Assembly: GCF_904846315.1 (NCBI RefSeq)
Contig: NZ_CAJHAF010000001.1
Span: 1,798,001-1,862,000 of the forward strand
Source of the DNA: Psychrobacter jeotgali
Lineage (GTDB): Bacteria > Pseudomonadota > Gammaproteobacteria > Pseudomonadales > Moraxellaceae
Length of the DNA: 64,000 nucleotides
Direction of reading: 5' to 3'
Below are positions 38,479 to 47,211 of the stretch, in pieces (within the stretch, counting starts at the first letter, position 1; each line of letters begins with the position of its first letter). A program made the position numbers and the translations under genes. The notes under the pieces were generated by a model, which did not search any database, was not told the origin of the DNA, and was given only the letters and a program-made list of their open reading frames with translations.

Positions 38479-38533
38479 ACTAACAAGCTCTAATCACTGT
38501 AGTTAAAAATATTTGGTTAAAAAGATATAGGTA

Positions 38534-38571
38534 AAAAAAGCGTCATCCCTTTATAAAGGAATGACGCTTTT
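38534..38571. terminator. Bidirectional terminator (DUF962 / nitroreductase)
   Basis: AAAAGCGTCATcCCTTTA and TAAAGGaATGACGCTTTT: an almost perfect hairpin with A and T tails between convergent genes. Confidence 0.9.
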
Positions 38572-38603
38572 AATGGTAAATGACTTCTATTTATTCAATA
38601 AGC

Positions 38604-39215
38604 TTATTTGCCAAATACTTTCATACGCTCGTCAGTAGGTTTAAACTCTTTATCGCCTGCTGGTTGCTCAATACCACCAAATACCATTTGCGCAATAAGA
38701 TCCCAATGATCATCAATACCCCAGGTTTCAGATACTTTGTTATCAATAACCGGGTTGTAGTGCTGCAAGTTAGCGCCAACGTTTACGCTTGCTAGACTCG
38801 TCCATAATACATATTGATGAATTGCACTGGTATGCTCTGCCCAAATAGGGAACTTGTCAGCGTATAGTGGCGCCGCTTCTTGTAAGTTTCTGACTACGGT
38901 TTGATCTTCAAAGAATAGAATAGTACCCGCAGCTGCTTTAAAGCCGCCTATTTTCTGCTTAGTAGGCGCAAACTGCTCTTCGTCATTAACGATATCACGT
39001 AAGACATCTTCAGTGATGTCCCATAGCTTGTTATGATCTTCATCAAACAATACTACGATACGCGTTGACTGGGAGTTGAATGCTGATGGTGTGTGCAAAA
39101 TAGCATGCTCGACCATCTTGATAATATCTTCTTTTGAAACCGGTAGTTGATCGTTTAGTGCATAAATTGAACGACGTTTTTCGGCCAGTTGTTGTAGATC
39201 TTGTAAATCTGACAT
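38604..39215 (-). CDS. Nitroreductase family protein
   Basis: A 203-residue FMN-dependent reductase of the NfsB/HypA-like group (nitroreductase-family oxidoreductases used in detoxification). The opening RRSIYALNDQLPVSKEDIIKMVEHA and PSAFNSQSTR are typical FMN-contact segments, with QYVLWTSLASVNVGANLQHYNPV as the other. It opens the redox block that continues to 47.2 kb. Its upstream region carries only a single AGAAC half-site, not the module shared by the second pirin, FMN reductase and DoxX. Confidence 0.9.
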   Translation of the reverse strand: MSDLQDLQQLAEKRRSIYALNDQLPVSKEDIIKMVEHAILHTPSAFNSQSTRIVVLFDEDHNKLWDITEDVLRDIVNDEEQFAPTKQKIGGFKAAAGTILFFEDQTVVRNLQEAAPLYADKFPIWAEHTSAIHQYVLWTSLASVNVGANLQHYNPVIDNKVSETWGIDDHWDLIAQMVFGGIEQPAGDKEFKPTDERMKVFGK

Positions 39216-39439
39216 AGTTATTCTCCAAATAATTAATTAGTGTAAATAATGAAGTTTATTTTAGAACGATAATTATAATGAATCGTTTCAAGCTCAATAA
39301 ATCTGCTCTATTATAGAAAACTTAGCTTATATTGATAGCCCCTTTTTGTAAGATAACTTAACTAGAACTATCAATTATTAAAAAATACTAAATACTATGA
39401 GCTTTTTACCTTAACTTCTTTCAGCTAGTTTTTCTTAAC

Positions 39440-40378
39440 CTAACCTTTAAAACCTTCTGGTAGCTCTGGTGCCGGCAGACGTTTCATATCAGAGTCTACA
39501 TTACCAAAACGCTCGTGGCCATTGTTCCAGTCGATGATAGATTGCTCAATCTCTTCTTTATTGTCGGCAACGAAGTTCCACCATAGTAGTACTTGGTTGT
39601 TTAAAGGCTCACCACCGATAAACATCACGCGCGTGCCTTTTTTGGCAACCAGCTTGATGCTTTTATTATTAGCAACATCGCTATCATGGAAACGCAGTAG
39701 CTGATCTTGTGGGCAAACTTTGCCCTCTGATTCAATCTCACCTTCAGTTACTAAGATTCCATACTCAAAGCCTGGCTCTAGAGTAAAAGTAACCTCGCCG
39801 TCTTGGGTAAAATAGGCATCGATACCAACCATTTTTGAATACTGGATGGTAGGCGCTTCATATTTTTCGCCTGACACACTGGTATAACTGCCAGTAGTAA
39901 GTATCATCTCAACGCCATTTTCACGCCAACGTGGCAGCTCTGGGTAATGATGAAAACTACGTTCAATCTCTTGATCGGTAGGTAGTGCAATCCACAGTTG
40001 CACCATGCTCAATGCGCGCGATGCATCTGGCGAGCCACCGGTATCTGGAAAGATACTTTGCTCAGTATGACTGATACCTTGGTCAAGACCAGTACCGGCG
40101 GTCATAACGTTCACTTGGTTTTTAGTAATAACTTGCTCGTTACCTAGGCTGTCTTTGTGCAGCACTTCACCGTCTAACATCCAGCTAAAGGTCTGAAGGT
40201 TGGTATGCGGATGACGACCGACCTGCATACCTGACTCATCCTCACCAAATTCAGCAGGACCAGCATGATCTAAAAAGCACCATGCACCAATGGGCTTTTT
40301 GCCTTTATTAGGTAACAGACGCGCGATAGGGATACCGCCAACGTCAGCCAAACGAGGTTGTAGCGTTTCAATACTCAT
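39440..40378 (-). CDS. Pirin family protein (first copy)
   Basis: A 312-residue bicupin. The N-terminal cupin has the metal ligands FGEDESGMQVGRHPHTNLQTFSWMLDGEV in pieces (His-x-His region at RHPHTNL) and TAGTGLDQGISHTEQ. The C-terminal Pirin_C cupin begins near IQYSKMVGIDAYF. Related enzymes are quercetin 2,3-dioxygenases or regulators; substrate unknown. It follows a second pirin-type gene on the same strand; a hairpin separates them at 40450-40471. Confidence 0.92.
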   Translation of the reverse strand: MSIETLQPRLADVGGIPIARLLPNKGKKPIGAWCFLDHAGPAEFGEDESGMQVGRHPHTNLQTFSWMLDGEVLHKDSLGNEQVITKNQVNVMTAGTGLDQGISHTEQSIFPDTGGSPDASRALSMVQLWIALPTDQEIERSFHHYPELPRWRENGVEMILTTGSYTSVSGEKYEAPTIQYSKMVGIDAYFTQDGEVTFTLEPGFEYGILVTEGEIESEGKVCPQDQLLRFHDSDVANNKSIKLVAKKGTRVMFIGGEPLNNQVLLWWNFVADNKEEIEQSIIDWNNGHERFGNVDSDMKRLPAPELPEGFKG

Positions 40379-40449
40379 CGCTTATTTCTCCTTACACATT
40401 TCGCATAATTTTTATAATAATCTAGTGGTAGATGTTTTGATTTAGATCA

Positions 40450-40471
40450 AAGCTGGGTTAAAACCCAGCTT
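40450..40471. terminator. Hairpin between the two pirin genes
   Basis: AAGCTGGGTT and AACCCAGCTT arms (10 bp, perfect) with an AA loop; weak T run. It may attenuate read-through between the pirins. Confidence 0.5.
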
Positions 40472-40533
40472 GTAACGATCCTAAGATTAGTACTAAGATG
40501 ATTAGCCCTAAGATTGGATTTTAGGAATTGATA

Positions 40534-41247
40534 CTAAAGTGTCATTGGCACTTCCATTACCAGCACTCTAGCATCATCGATGACATCCATCGTAAAATTC
40601 TTAGTGTCTACCATACCTAAACCATCACGGTTGTCTAGTGTATTTCCATTAATCACTACTTTACCGCTAATAACAAACACATAAACACCATTGTTAGCAT
40701 CTTTTAGCTGATAGGTTTCAGTCAGGCCTTTATCAAAATCGCCCATATGAAACCAAGCGTTTTGATGGATCCATACGCCTGCATCATCAGGATTAGGCGA
40801 TAGCACTTGGTTGAACTGGTTGTGCTGCATACCTTCATCGATACGTATCTGCTGGTAGCGCGGCGTGACATTTCTCTTATTCGGAATCACCCAAATTTGC
40901 AAGAACTTCACTGGCTCCTCGTTATCACCATTCATCTCGCTGTGAGTAATACCCGTACCGGCTGACATGACTTGGATCTCGCCAGTTTCAATGATACCGT
41001 TATTACCAATATCATCACCGTGACCGAGTTTACCAGATAAAGGAATACTGATAATCTCCATATCACGATGCGAGTGCTTCCCAAAGCCTTGACCACCGAT
41101 GACAAAATCATCGTTAATCACCCGTAAAGCACCAAAGCCCATACGCTCAGGATTATGATAGTTGGCGAAGCTAAAGGTGTGACGGCTTTTTAACCAGCCG
41201 TGGTTAGCATCACCGCGTGAATCTGCTGCATGATAAATAGTTTTCAT
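40534..41247 (-). CDS. Pirin family protein YhhW-like (second copy)
   Basis: A 237-residue short pirin, related to E. coli YhhW (quercetin 2,3-dioxygenase). The opening GWLKSRHTFSFANYHNPERMGFGALRVIND is highly typical, followed by the metal-ligand segment FGKHSHRDMEIISIPLSG and TAGTGITHSEMN. This gene carries one of three copies of a shared regulatory module at 41291-41360 just upstream, so it is likely under LysR-type control. Confidence 0.93.
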   Translation of the reverse strand: MKTIYHAADSRGDANHGWLKSRHTFSFANYHNPERMGFGALRVINDDFVIGGQGFGKHSHRDMEIISIPLSGKLGHGDDIGNNGIIETGEIQVMSAGTGITHSEMNGDNEEPVKFLQIWVIPNKRNVTPRYQQIRIDEGMQHNQFNQVLSPNPDDAGVWIHQNAWFHMGDFDKGLTETYQLKDANNGVYVFVISGKVVINGNTLDNRDGLGMVDTKNFTMDVIDDARVLVMEVPMTL

Positions 41248-41290
41248 AAGATGTCCTTAATTTTTATCGTTTGGTTTAAACTATGGCTAT

Positions 41291-41360
41291 ATTATAATTG
41301 TTAACTAAAGATAGATAAACTCATGTAAACAAAATTGACTATTCTTATTACAAGAACAAT
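41291..41360 (-). promoter_or_regulatory. LysR-type promoter module, copy 1 (second pirin)
   Basis: Minus-strand order: dyad TTCT-N7-AGAA (41342-41356), then TTTATC as -35 (41319-41314), a 17-bp spacer and TATAAT as -10 (41296-41291). The dyad is centred about 65 bp before the expected transcription start. The same elements with the same spacing recur at 43569-43638 and 45075-45144. Confidence 0.7.
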
Positions 41361-41470
41361 AACATCATATACACAGAGTATTATTACTTATAGCTATCAT
41401 AATAGGTGATTGGTACAAGCTACTTACTTTACCATTGATAATTCATTTAAACTTTCAAAGGAGTATAACC

Positions 41471-41797
41471 ATGTCGGATAAGCAACCATTAAATTATGAA
41501 GTCATTGATAACACTGAAGAGCAGCGTTTTGAGATTCATATCGAGGATAAAATCGCTCTAGAAGACTATGAATTTTTCACCACCTCAGAAGGTAAAAAAG
41601 GTATCGAGTATAAACACACTGAAGTACCAAAAGAGCTTGGTGGTCAAGGTATCGCAGGCTATTTGGTCAAGCATATCTTAGACGATGCCGCCGCTAAAGG
41701 TTTGGTAGTCAAACCGACTTGTCCTTATGTCAAATCTTATATCGACAAGCACCCTGAATATCAGGATATCTCTGTGTTCCATAATGCAAAGGCTTAA
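41471..41797 (+). CDS. Small GNAT-type N-acetyltransferase (YjdJ-like)
   Basis: A 108-residue minimal acetyltransferase (GCN5-related, COG2388 type). The core KKGIEYKHTEVPKELGGQGIAGYLVKH holds the acetyl-CoA loop GGQGIAG, and VKPTCPYVKSYIDKHPEYQD is the typical end. These proteins are widespread and of unknown substrate. The frame opens 12 codons earlier, but AAGGAG before 41471 fixes the start. It is divergent from the second pirin and shares its upstream region. Confidence 0.9.
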   Translation: MSDKQPLNYEVIDNTEEQRFEIHIEDKIALEDYEFFTTSEGKKGIEYKHTEVPKELGGQGIAGYLVKHILDDAAAKGLVVKPTCPYVKSYIDKHPEYQDISVFHNAKA

Positions 41798-41844
41798 TAG
41801 TTATATTTCAGAGTATTAATCTACTTCAAATTAATAAGCTCAAA

Positions 41845-41873
41845 AAAACGCCATGCTTCAAGCATGGCGTTTT
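41845..41873. terminator. Bidirectional terminator after the small GNAT gene
   Basis: AAAACGCCATGCT and AGCATGGCGTTTT arms (13 bp, perfect) around TCA, between the convergent GNAT and isochorismatase genes. Confidence 0.92.
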
Positions 41874-41915
41874 GGTTTTAAACCTATAAGTATCTCAATA
41901 CTTCAAGTTTACACC

Positions 41916-42587
41916 TTAGACATTATTAACGATATTTTTTGGTGGATTATAGTAGTACTGCACCCCTACACCATAGGCGCCGCCGTGCTCTTTGACGATA
42001 TTCATGACATCATCATAAGTCTCTTCACGCGCCCAATCACGTTGTAACTCACACAGTACCTGAATCCAGGTTACCGGTGTTACCCCTGCTTCTGTCATGC
42101 GAATAATTGCCATATCGTGAGCTTCTTTGCTCGCTCCGCCGCACGCATCAGTAACTACATAAACGTCATAGCCCTGATCTGCCGCCGTTATCGCTGGTAA
42201 TAGTACACAGATCTCAGTCCACAATCCTGACATGACAATCTTCTTACGACCAGTCTTTTTGACTGCATCAACCACGCGCTGATCTTCAAACGCATTAAGC
42301 CCCGTACGGTCGATTGGTGTATGGTCTTCAAACACTCTTTTTTGTTGCTGCGGGATCTCGCCCGTAAAGTCGTCAGTAGTTAAAGTCGTTAGGATAGAGG
42401 GGATATCCCAGATTTTTGCAGTCTTCGCTAAGCCTTGAATAGCGTTCATAACCGCATTGGCATCATGACTTTGTAGCCCAAAGTACATTTGTGGCTGCTG
42501 GTCAATGAACATAAATACGGTATTATCAGGCGTTAATAGTTTGTCACTAGGTTCGGCCTTAACCTGTTCTACATTAAAATTAGACAT
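41916..42587 (-). CDS. Isochorismatase family cysteine hydrolase
   Basis: A 223-residue isochorismatase-fold protein of the YcaC-like group. MFIDQQPQMYFGLQSHD carries the catalytic Asp, IVMSGLWTEICVLLPAITA the nucleophile Cys (in TEIC) and the Lys is present in DAVKKTGRKK. Substrates of YcaC-like hydrolases are unknown. AAGGAAGC precedes the start. The upstream region carries an unusual 20-bp palindrome (42730-42749). Confidence 0.9.
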   Translation of the reverse strand: MSNFNVEQVKAEPSDKLLTPDNTVFMFIDQQPQMYFGLQSHDANAVMNAIQGLAKTAKIWDIPSILTTLTTDDFTGEIPQQQKRVFEDHTPIDRTGLNAFEDQRVVDAVKKTGRKKIVMSGLWTEICVLLPAITAADQGYDVYVVTDACGGASKEAHDMAIIRMTEAGVTPVTWIQVLCELQRDWAREETYDDVMNIVKEHGGAYGVGVQYYYNPPKNIVNNV

Positions 42588-42729
42588 AATTGCTTCCTTT
42601 TATTATGAGTGAAATGGTCTAGTGTTATCGTTATCTAAGAATTATTTAATATAATGAATATTGATCATTTATCTAAAAATCAACAAGCACTACACACTAG
42701 TAAATAACTCTTAACAATATACTGTCGCC

Positions 42730-42749
42730 CTATTTTGAGAACAAAATAG
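42730..42749. promoter_or_regulatory. 20-bp palindrome upstream of the isochorismatase gene
   Basis: CTATTTTG and CAAAATAG flank AGAA. It includes the AGAACAA half-site of the shared LysR-type modules but lacks their TTCT arm. A -35-like TTTACT lies at the module-equivalent position (42704-42699), but the -10 is poor. Confidence 0.4.
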
Positions 42750-42853
42750 TCAACCAGTAAAGTGTCTGTTAATTTCCTATTAAAATGCACTTTGTATTGT
42801 TTGTTTTATTACTAAAGCTTTATTCTTGGTGTATTAGCATTTTGTCCACTAAT

Positions 42854-43399
42854 TTACTTCGCTATGTATTCGACAAAACCATCAACGAATCTTTTTAGGA
42901 ACTTTTGTGTACGTTCACTAACTTGTCCATTCTCATCTAAACTTTCTGCTGCTCGGCCTAAATAAACTTCAGGACTCACCATCATCTGTGCTGACAGCAT
43001 TTGCATACTCTTACGTACATCGAGACCGCTGACTCTACCGCCATAAGTACCAGGGGATGCGGTAACGACAGCTACTTTTTTATCTGTCCAGACGCTTTTG
43101 CCATGAGGCCGTGAGCCAATATCTATTACGTTTTTTAGCGCCGCAGGCATAGTGCGATTATGCTCTGGCGTTACAATAAGTACCGCATCAGCTTGACTGA
43201 GTTGTTTACGAACCCGAGTATAGTTAGCAATATCTTGGTTGTCATAGTCTTGATTATAGAGCGGCAAATCAGCGATATTCACCTCTTCTACTTCGATACT
43301 GTCAGGTATCTGCGAGACAATATATTCGGCAAACTTACGATTAATTGATGCCTCTCGTAGGCTACCAATGATTAGTGCGACGCGTGCAGGTGTACTCAT
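42854..43399 (-). CDS. NAD(P)H-dependent FMN reductase
   Basis: A 181-residue flavodoxin-fold reductase. IIGSLREASINRKFAEYI holds the FMN phosphate loop GSLRxxSxNR, and VTPEHNRTMPAALKNVIDIGSRP the characteristic FMN contact and SRP region. The C-terminal half has VVTASPGTYGGRVSGLDVRK. It is probably a quinone or flavin reductase in redox protection. It carries the second copy of the shared LysR-type module at 43569-43638. Confidence 0.92.
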   Translation of the reverse strand: MSTPARVALIIGSLREASINRKFAEYIVSQIPDSIEVEEVNIADLPLYNQDYDNQDIANYTRVRKQLSQADAVLIVTPEHNRTMPAALKNVIDIGSRPHGKSVWTDKKVAVVTASPGTYGGRVSGLDVRKSMQMLSAQMMVSPEVYLGRAAESLDENGQVSERTQKFLKRFVDGFVEYIAK

Positions 43400-43736
43400 G
43401 ATAAACTCCTAATTATTATTCATTTTATTGTCGTTATTATTAATGTCTTTCTTGAGGTACTTCTTATTAAGCTACTTCTAAAATTGTTAACGTATTTTTT
43501 CAATGTAGCAGCCAAGTAAGCTAAAATATTTAACTGTGAAAATCTGGTGCTTTAACAAAGCTAACCTTAGTATAATTGTTGACCTTGACCAGATAAACGG
43601 TAATAAATACAATTGTTAATTCTGTTTATGAGAACAATTGTTTTGAATTTCAGTAATTAACTACTTATCTTAAAACCAGTTGTTGAGAATAAGATCGTAA
43701 ATAGACATGTTGGAAAGGTGAGAGTGCGAAAAAGCT
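43400..43736. other. 337-bp gap before the FMN reductase gene
   Basis: No gene. It contains the second LysR-type module (43569-43638), implying a 5' leader of about 160 bases for the FMN reductase gene. Confidence 0.5.
43569..43638 (-). promoter_or_regulatory. LysR-type promoter module, copy 2 (FMN reductase)
   Basis: Minus-strand order: TTCT-N7-AGAA (43620-43634), TTTATC as -35 (43597-43592), a 17-bp spacer, then TATACT as -10 (43574-43569). The spacings equal those of copies 1 and 3. Confidence 0.7.
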
Positions 43737-44459
43737 TTAACCAATATTTTGTAAAAAGCCTTCTTTGCGTGCCACTACCGATAAATAAAGTACTGGTAAG
43801 ACAAACAAACCCACCGCCCAATAGCTTAATTTGACATATAAAAGTGCGCCCAATAGCGCCCCAACGATAAAGCTTAAGACTAGCGCTGAGCTATGACCTA
43901 GTTTTTTGGCATTTTCAGAAGTTCGATTGGCCAAATAATCTGATAGATTAATTCCCAACTGGGTAGTATTACCAGTCATTAATACCGTTGGACTCATATG
44001 CTTAATTACCGTTTTGCTAGCGGTATTACGGATGGCTAAGGCAGTTAAACCTAAGCCGCCAGTAATAGCTACAGTAATACTGTCAGCATCGGTAAAGGGC
44101 TGAAAATATAAGCCCGCTATCATAAAGGCAAGCAAGAAAACCGCTTCCGCCAATAATAAATGACTGAGTATCAACTGCTGGCGACGACTTTTATCGATAT
44201 AAATTTTAGTAATAACCACTGTCAAGATAAACAGCGGTACTGATGCCAGCTTAATCCACAATCCATCTTCGCCTTTGACCAAACCGCTACCTGCTAATAC
44301 TAAGTTACCAGTAACGTGCGCAGTGAAAAATCCGAATAGAGTTATAAAACCAATAGTATCTATCGCTCCACCAACAACGGTTAACAACACAGGCGTTTTA
44401 TAGCGTTGCCAAAAACTAACCTGTGCGGTACCTGTACTATTAACAGTATTGTTGGACAT
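43737..44459 (-). CDS. DUF1275 (YoaK) family membrane protein
   Basis: A 240-residue protein with about six membrane helices. TVVGGAIDTIGFITLFGFFTAHVTGNLVLAG is the DUF1275 signature with the conserved HVTGN motif, and TGNTTQLGINLSDY the second. Function unknown; some members are annotated as transporters. I prefer ATG 44459; a GTG lies four codons earlier. No copy of the shared module is visible upstream. Confidence 0.85.
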   Translation of the reverse strand: MSNNTVNSTGTAQVSFWQRYKTPVLLTVVGGAIDTIGFITLFGFFTAHVTGNLVLAGSGLVKGEDGLWIKLASVPLFILTVVITKIYIDKSRRQQLILSHLLLAEAVFLLAFMIAGLYFQPFTDADSITVAITGGLGLTALAIRNTASKTVIKHMSPTVLMTGNTTQLGINLSDYLANRTSENAKKLGHSSALVLSFIVGALLGALLYVKLSYWAVGLFVLPVLYLSVVARKEGFLQNIG

Positions 44460-44609
44460 TAAATAACACACTCATTGTTTTATAAACATTTTTATAGCTA
44501 CTATTATCAGCTTCACCACGCATTTCAATAAGCTGGCTAATTAGCTAGCGTCATCGAGTCACTACGACCACTACTTGGCTACTCATTATTTTATATAGCC
44601 TTATATAAC

Positions 44610-45008
44610 TTAGTATCTAGTATGATTGTGCGAAGGACCATCGACAGAATAGGCGCCGGGACCATAAGCAAAAATCAATAGAAAACCACCCGCCATAGCG
44701 ATGTTCTTCATAAATGGATTCATTTGCGACTCATCAATCCAAAATTGATGAAAGATAAATGCTGACACGATATTGAAACCAACAAATAGCAACGCTACTA
44801 AACGTGCTTTAAAACCTATTAGAATAGCAATACCGCCAAATAGCTCAAGTGCAATAACTAAGGGTAATAACAAGCTCGGTACACCCATAGACTCCATATA
44901 GCCGGCTGTATCTGCGTAACCGGTGATCTTGCTAAAACCTGAAAAAATAAAAATCATCGATAAAAATAGGCGACCGATTGGTGCGCTAATATCTTGTAAC
45001 TTATCCAT
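44610..45008 (-). CDS. DoxX family membrane protein
   Basis: A 132-residue protein with four membrane helices. RLFLSMIFIFSGFSKITGYADTAGYMESMGVP is the typical start and the family's conserved region, with LVIALELFGGIAILIGFKARLVALL following. DoxX proteins are linked to redox and sulfur metabolism; the biochemical role is unclear. The frame opens at ATG 45014, but GGAGA lies six bases before ATG 45008. It has copy 3 of the shared module just upstream. Confidence 0.9.
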   Translation of the reverse strand: MDKLQDISAPIGRLFLSMIFIFSGFSKITGYADTAGYMESMGVPSLLLPLVIALELFGGIAILIGFKARLVALLFVGFNIVSAFIFHQFWIDESQMNPFMKNIAMAGGFLLIFAYGPGAYSVDGPSHNHTRY

Positions 45009-45014
45009 CAACAT

Positions 45015-45480
45015 TCTCCATCCGTAATATAAAAATATATTTAAGTGTTTTTCTTTTCGTTAAACAGTGACAATATTGTAGTTGTTGTTTATAAATAGAT
45101 AAACTGCGATAATTACAAATGTAAGTTCTCAGTATAAGAACAATAGCGTATATGAATAATAGTGAATTAACCGTATCATAAGTGTTTCGTTAGGTAGGAT
45201 CTTTACTTTTAAATGCATGAGAATTTTTAATGAAGGTTAATTATCAAAGCACTTATATGCCCCCACAATGAGTACATAAATCTTAGAAATGTACATTTTT
45301 TGATAGTTTTAGCCTTAAATAGCCTAATTTTTGCTAAACTTTAACATCTTTATATATAAGCAGTGCTTAACTCACACGCTTTTAGTTTAAACCAGTCTTT
45401 GAACTGGTGGTTGAATAAGGTAGTATATTTACCCAAATCTATACTTACCTGCATTTACTCATTTAACAAAAGGATTGATT
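45015..45480. other. 466-bp divergent gap between DoxX and YceI genes
   Basis: No gene. It holds the third LysR-type module (45075-45144) on the DoxX side. The YceI side is AT-rich with no recognised operator. Confidence 0.5.
45075..45144 (-). promoter_or_regulatory. LysR-type promoter module, copy 3 (DoxX)
   Basis: Minus-strand order: TTCT-N7-AGAA (45126-45140), TTTATC as -35 (45103-45098), a 17-bp spacer, then TACAAT as -10 (45080-45075). Spacings equal copies 1 and 2. The dyad here is GTTCT-N5-6 AGAAC extended (GTTCT...AGAAC). Confidence 0.7.
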
Positions 45481-46092
45481 ATGATGGATTCAAAATTTAT
45501 CAAGCAAGTAAATCGCACTATAGCTATCGCTGCGATCAGTAGTCTTGGCATGCTTAGCACGCTAGGTCATGCGGCCACTTACGAGCTTGACCCGCATCAT
45601 ACCGCAGTACGCTTTTCTGTAGACCACTTTGGCACCACTACCAATGCTGGCGGTTTTTATAACCTATCGGGTAATCTTGAGTATGCTCCTGAAGAACAAA
45701 AAGGTTTTATTGGCCTTACTATACCCATGGGCAGCTTGAGCACAGGCATCAAAGCCTTTGATGGTCATCTAAGATCTGCTGATTTTTTTAATGTAAAAGA
45801 GTACCCAACCGCTTACTTCAAATCTACTGATTGGGTATTCGATGGCAATAAAGTCAAGGCAGTCAAGGGGAATTTGACTCTACTCAATGAGACCCACCCT
45901 GTCACCTTAACGGCTACAAAGTTCGGTTGTTACGATAGCCCTGTATTAGGAACGGAAGCTTGTGGTGGTGATTTTGAAACCACTATCGATAGAACCAAAT
46001 GGGGTATCGATACCTTTACCGATGGCGGTATAATGAAAAATGTCAAACTAGTTATTCAGGTAGAAGGTAGTAAAGTAGAAGATCTAAAATAA
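45481..46092 (+). CDS. YceI family periplasmic protein
   Basis: A 203-residue exported lipocalin-like protein that binds polyisoprenoid-type lipids in characterised relatives. The signal peptide ends at about GHAA; the mature protein starts ATYELDPHHTAVRFSVDHFG, then has GGFYNLSGNLEYAPEE, KEYPTAYFKSTDW and TFTDGGIMKNVKLVIQ, all typical. The start is ATG 45481 with AAAGG upstream; a TTG at 45475 is less likely. It is divergent from DoxX and ends at a terminator. Confidence 0.93.
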   Translation: MMDSKFIKQVNRTIAIAAISSLGMLSTLGHAATYELDPHHTAVRFSVDHFGTTTNAGGFYNLSGNLEYAPEEQKGFIGLTIPMGSLSTGIKAFDGHLRSADFFNVKEYPTAYFKSTDWVFDGNKVKAVKGNLTLLNETHPVTLTATKFGCYDSPVLGTEACGGDFETTIDRTKWGIDTFTDGGIMKNVKLVIQVEGSKVEDLK

Positions 46093-46233
46093 GTGTCCTG
46101 CTAACTTATTGATTAGATAAAGGCTGGGCTTCTAATCCTGAAAAGCGTCAAAAAATTGCACTGCTAGGAAATTATAAATTTTCTCTTGCACTAGGATAGA
46201 GGTCTCTAGACCTTTATTGTCTCATAGCCTTGC

Positions 46234-46266
46234 AAGGGAAGTTCTTTAAATAGAATTTCCCTTTTT
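46234..46266 (+). terminator. YceI gene terminator
   Basis: AAGGGAA-g-TTCT and AGAA-t-TTCCCTT arms around TTAAAT (one mismatch), then a T run. Confidence 0.8.
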
Positions 46267-46303
46267 AATTTGGTAGAGCTAACAAGCTAATAAGGAGGCT
46301 GGA

Positions 46304-47209
46304 ATGGGTCAATTAGAAGATATGGCTATGTTTGTACGAGTTGTCGAAGCTGGCAGCATTACTAAAGCCGCCGACCAGCTGAACATCGCTAAATCAGCGG
46401 TTAGCCGGCGCCTAAAAGATTTAGAAACCCGTTTAGGAAGTCAATTAATCAGTCGCACCACTCGTCAATCTAATTTAACCGAGGCCGGTGAGCACTATTA
46501 CCAGCAAGTATGCAGTATATTAAATGAGGTCGATGCACTTAACGAACAGACTAGCGGCGCCCCTACTCGTATAGAAGGCACTTTAAAAATGACTGCCCCA
46601 CTATCCTTCGGTCTTATGCATCTCAATGAAGTAATTAGTGACTATGCCAATCAAAACCCCAATTTAGATTTTGAGCTGGATTTCTCTGATAGACATATTG
46701 ACTTGATTGAAGAAGGTTACGAGCTGGCTATTCGTATTGGCGAGCTCAAAGATTCTAGCTACCAAGCCAAGCGTCTGACCTCTGTCCGTTTTATACTTTG
46801 CGCCAGCCCTGAATATTTAGATACCAAAGGGAGGCCTAAAACCTTAGAAGACTTAAAAGATCACACCTTTTTGCAATATAGCTTAGCTAAATATAGTGAC
46901 TTAGAGCTTATAGATGAAAAGGGCAAAAAACACAACATAGCAATAGATGCCAAAATAAAAGCGACCAATGGTGAGTTTTTGGCAAATATGGCGGTAAAAG
47001 GTCATGGGATTGTTTTTATACCGACTTTTATTGCTTATAAAGCATTGAGACGCGGCGAGCTCGTACCGATTTTACAGCAATATCAACAACCTACCCTAAA
47101 TGCTTATGCCGTCTATCCAAAAAATCGATTTTTATCACAACGTTGTCGCTATTTAATAGATTTTATCGCCGAGCGCTTTGGCGATGATCCTTATTGGGAT
47201 CAGTTTTAA
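46304..47209 (+). CDS. LysR-type transcriptional regulator
   Basis: A 301-residue regulator of the CrgA/AaeR-like group. The N-terminal HTH (AMFVRVVEAGSITKAADQLNIAKSAVSRRLKDLE in pieces; VSRRLKDLE is the recognition helix) is followed by a periplasmic-binding-protein-like effector domain. A strong AGGAGG precedes the start. It is the nearest regulator to the three shared promoter modules (DoxX, FMN reductase, second pirin) and is my candidate for the protein that binds their TTCT-N7-AGAA dyads. That link is an inference. Confidence 0.9.
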   Translation: MGQLEDMAMFVRVVEAGSITKAADQLNIAKSAVSRRLKDLETRLGSQLISRTTRQSNLTEAGEHYYQQVCSILNEVDALNEQTSGAPTRIEGTLKMTAPLSFGLMHLNEVISDYANQNPNLDFELDFSDRHIDLIEEGYELAIRIGELKDSSYQAKRLTSVRFILCASPEYLDTKGRPKTLEDLKDHTFLQYSLAKYSDLELIDEKGKKHNIAIDAKIKATNGEFLANMAVKGHGIVFIPTFIAYKALRRGELVPILQQYQQPTLNAYAVYPKNRFLSQRCRYLIDFIAERFGDDPYWDQF

Positions 47210-47211
47210 TC

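Noticed and set aside
39255..39290. A fourth LysR-type module at the nitroreductase gene
   Set aside because: There is only a single AGAAC half-site close to the start codon, without TTCT, -35 or -10 at the module distances.
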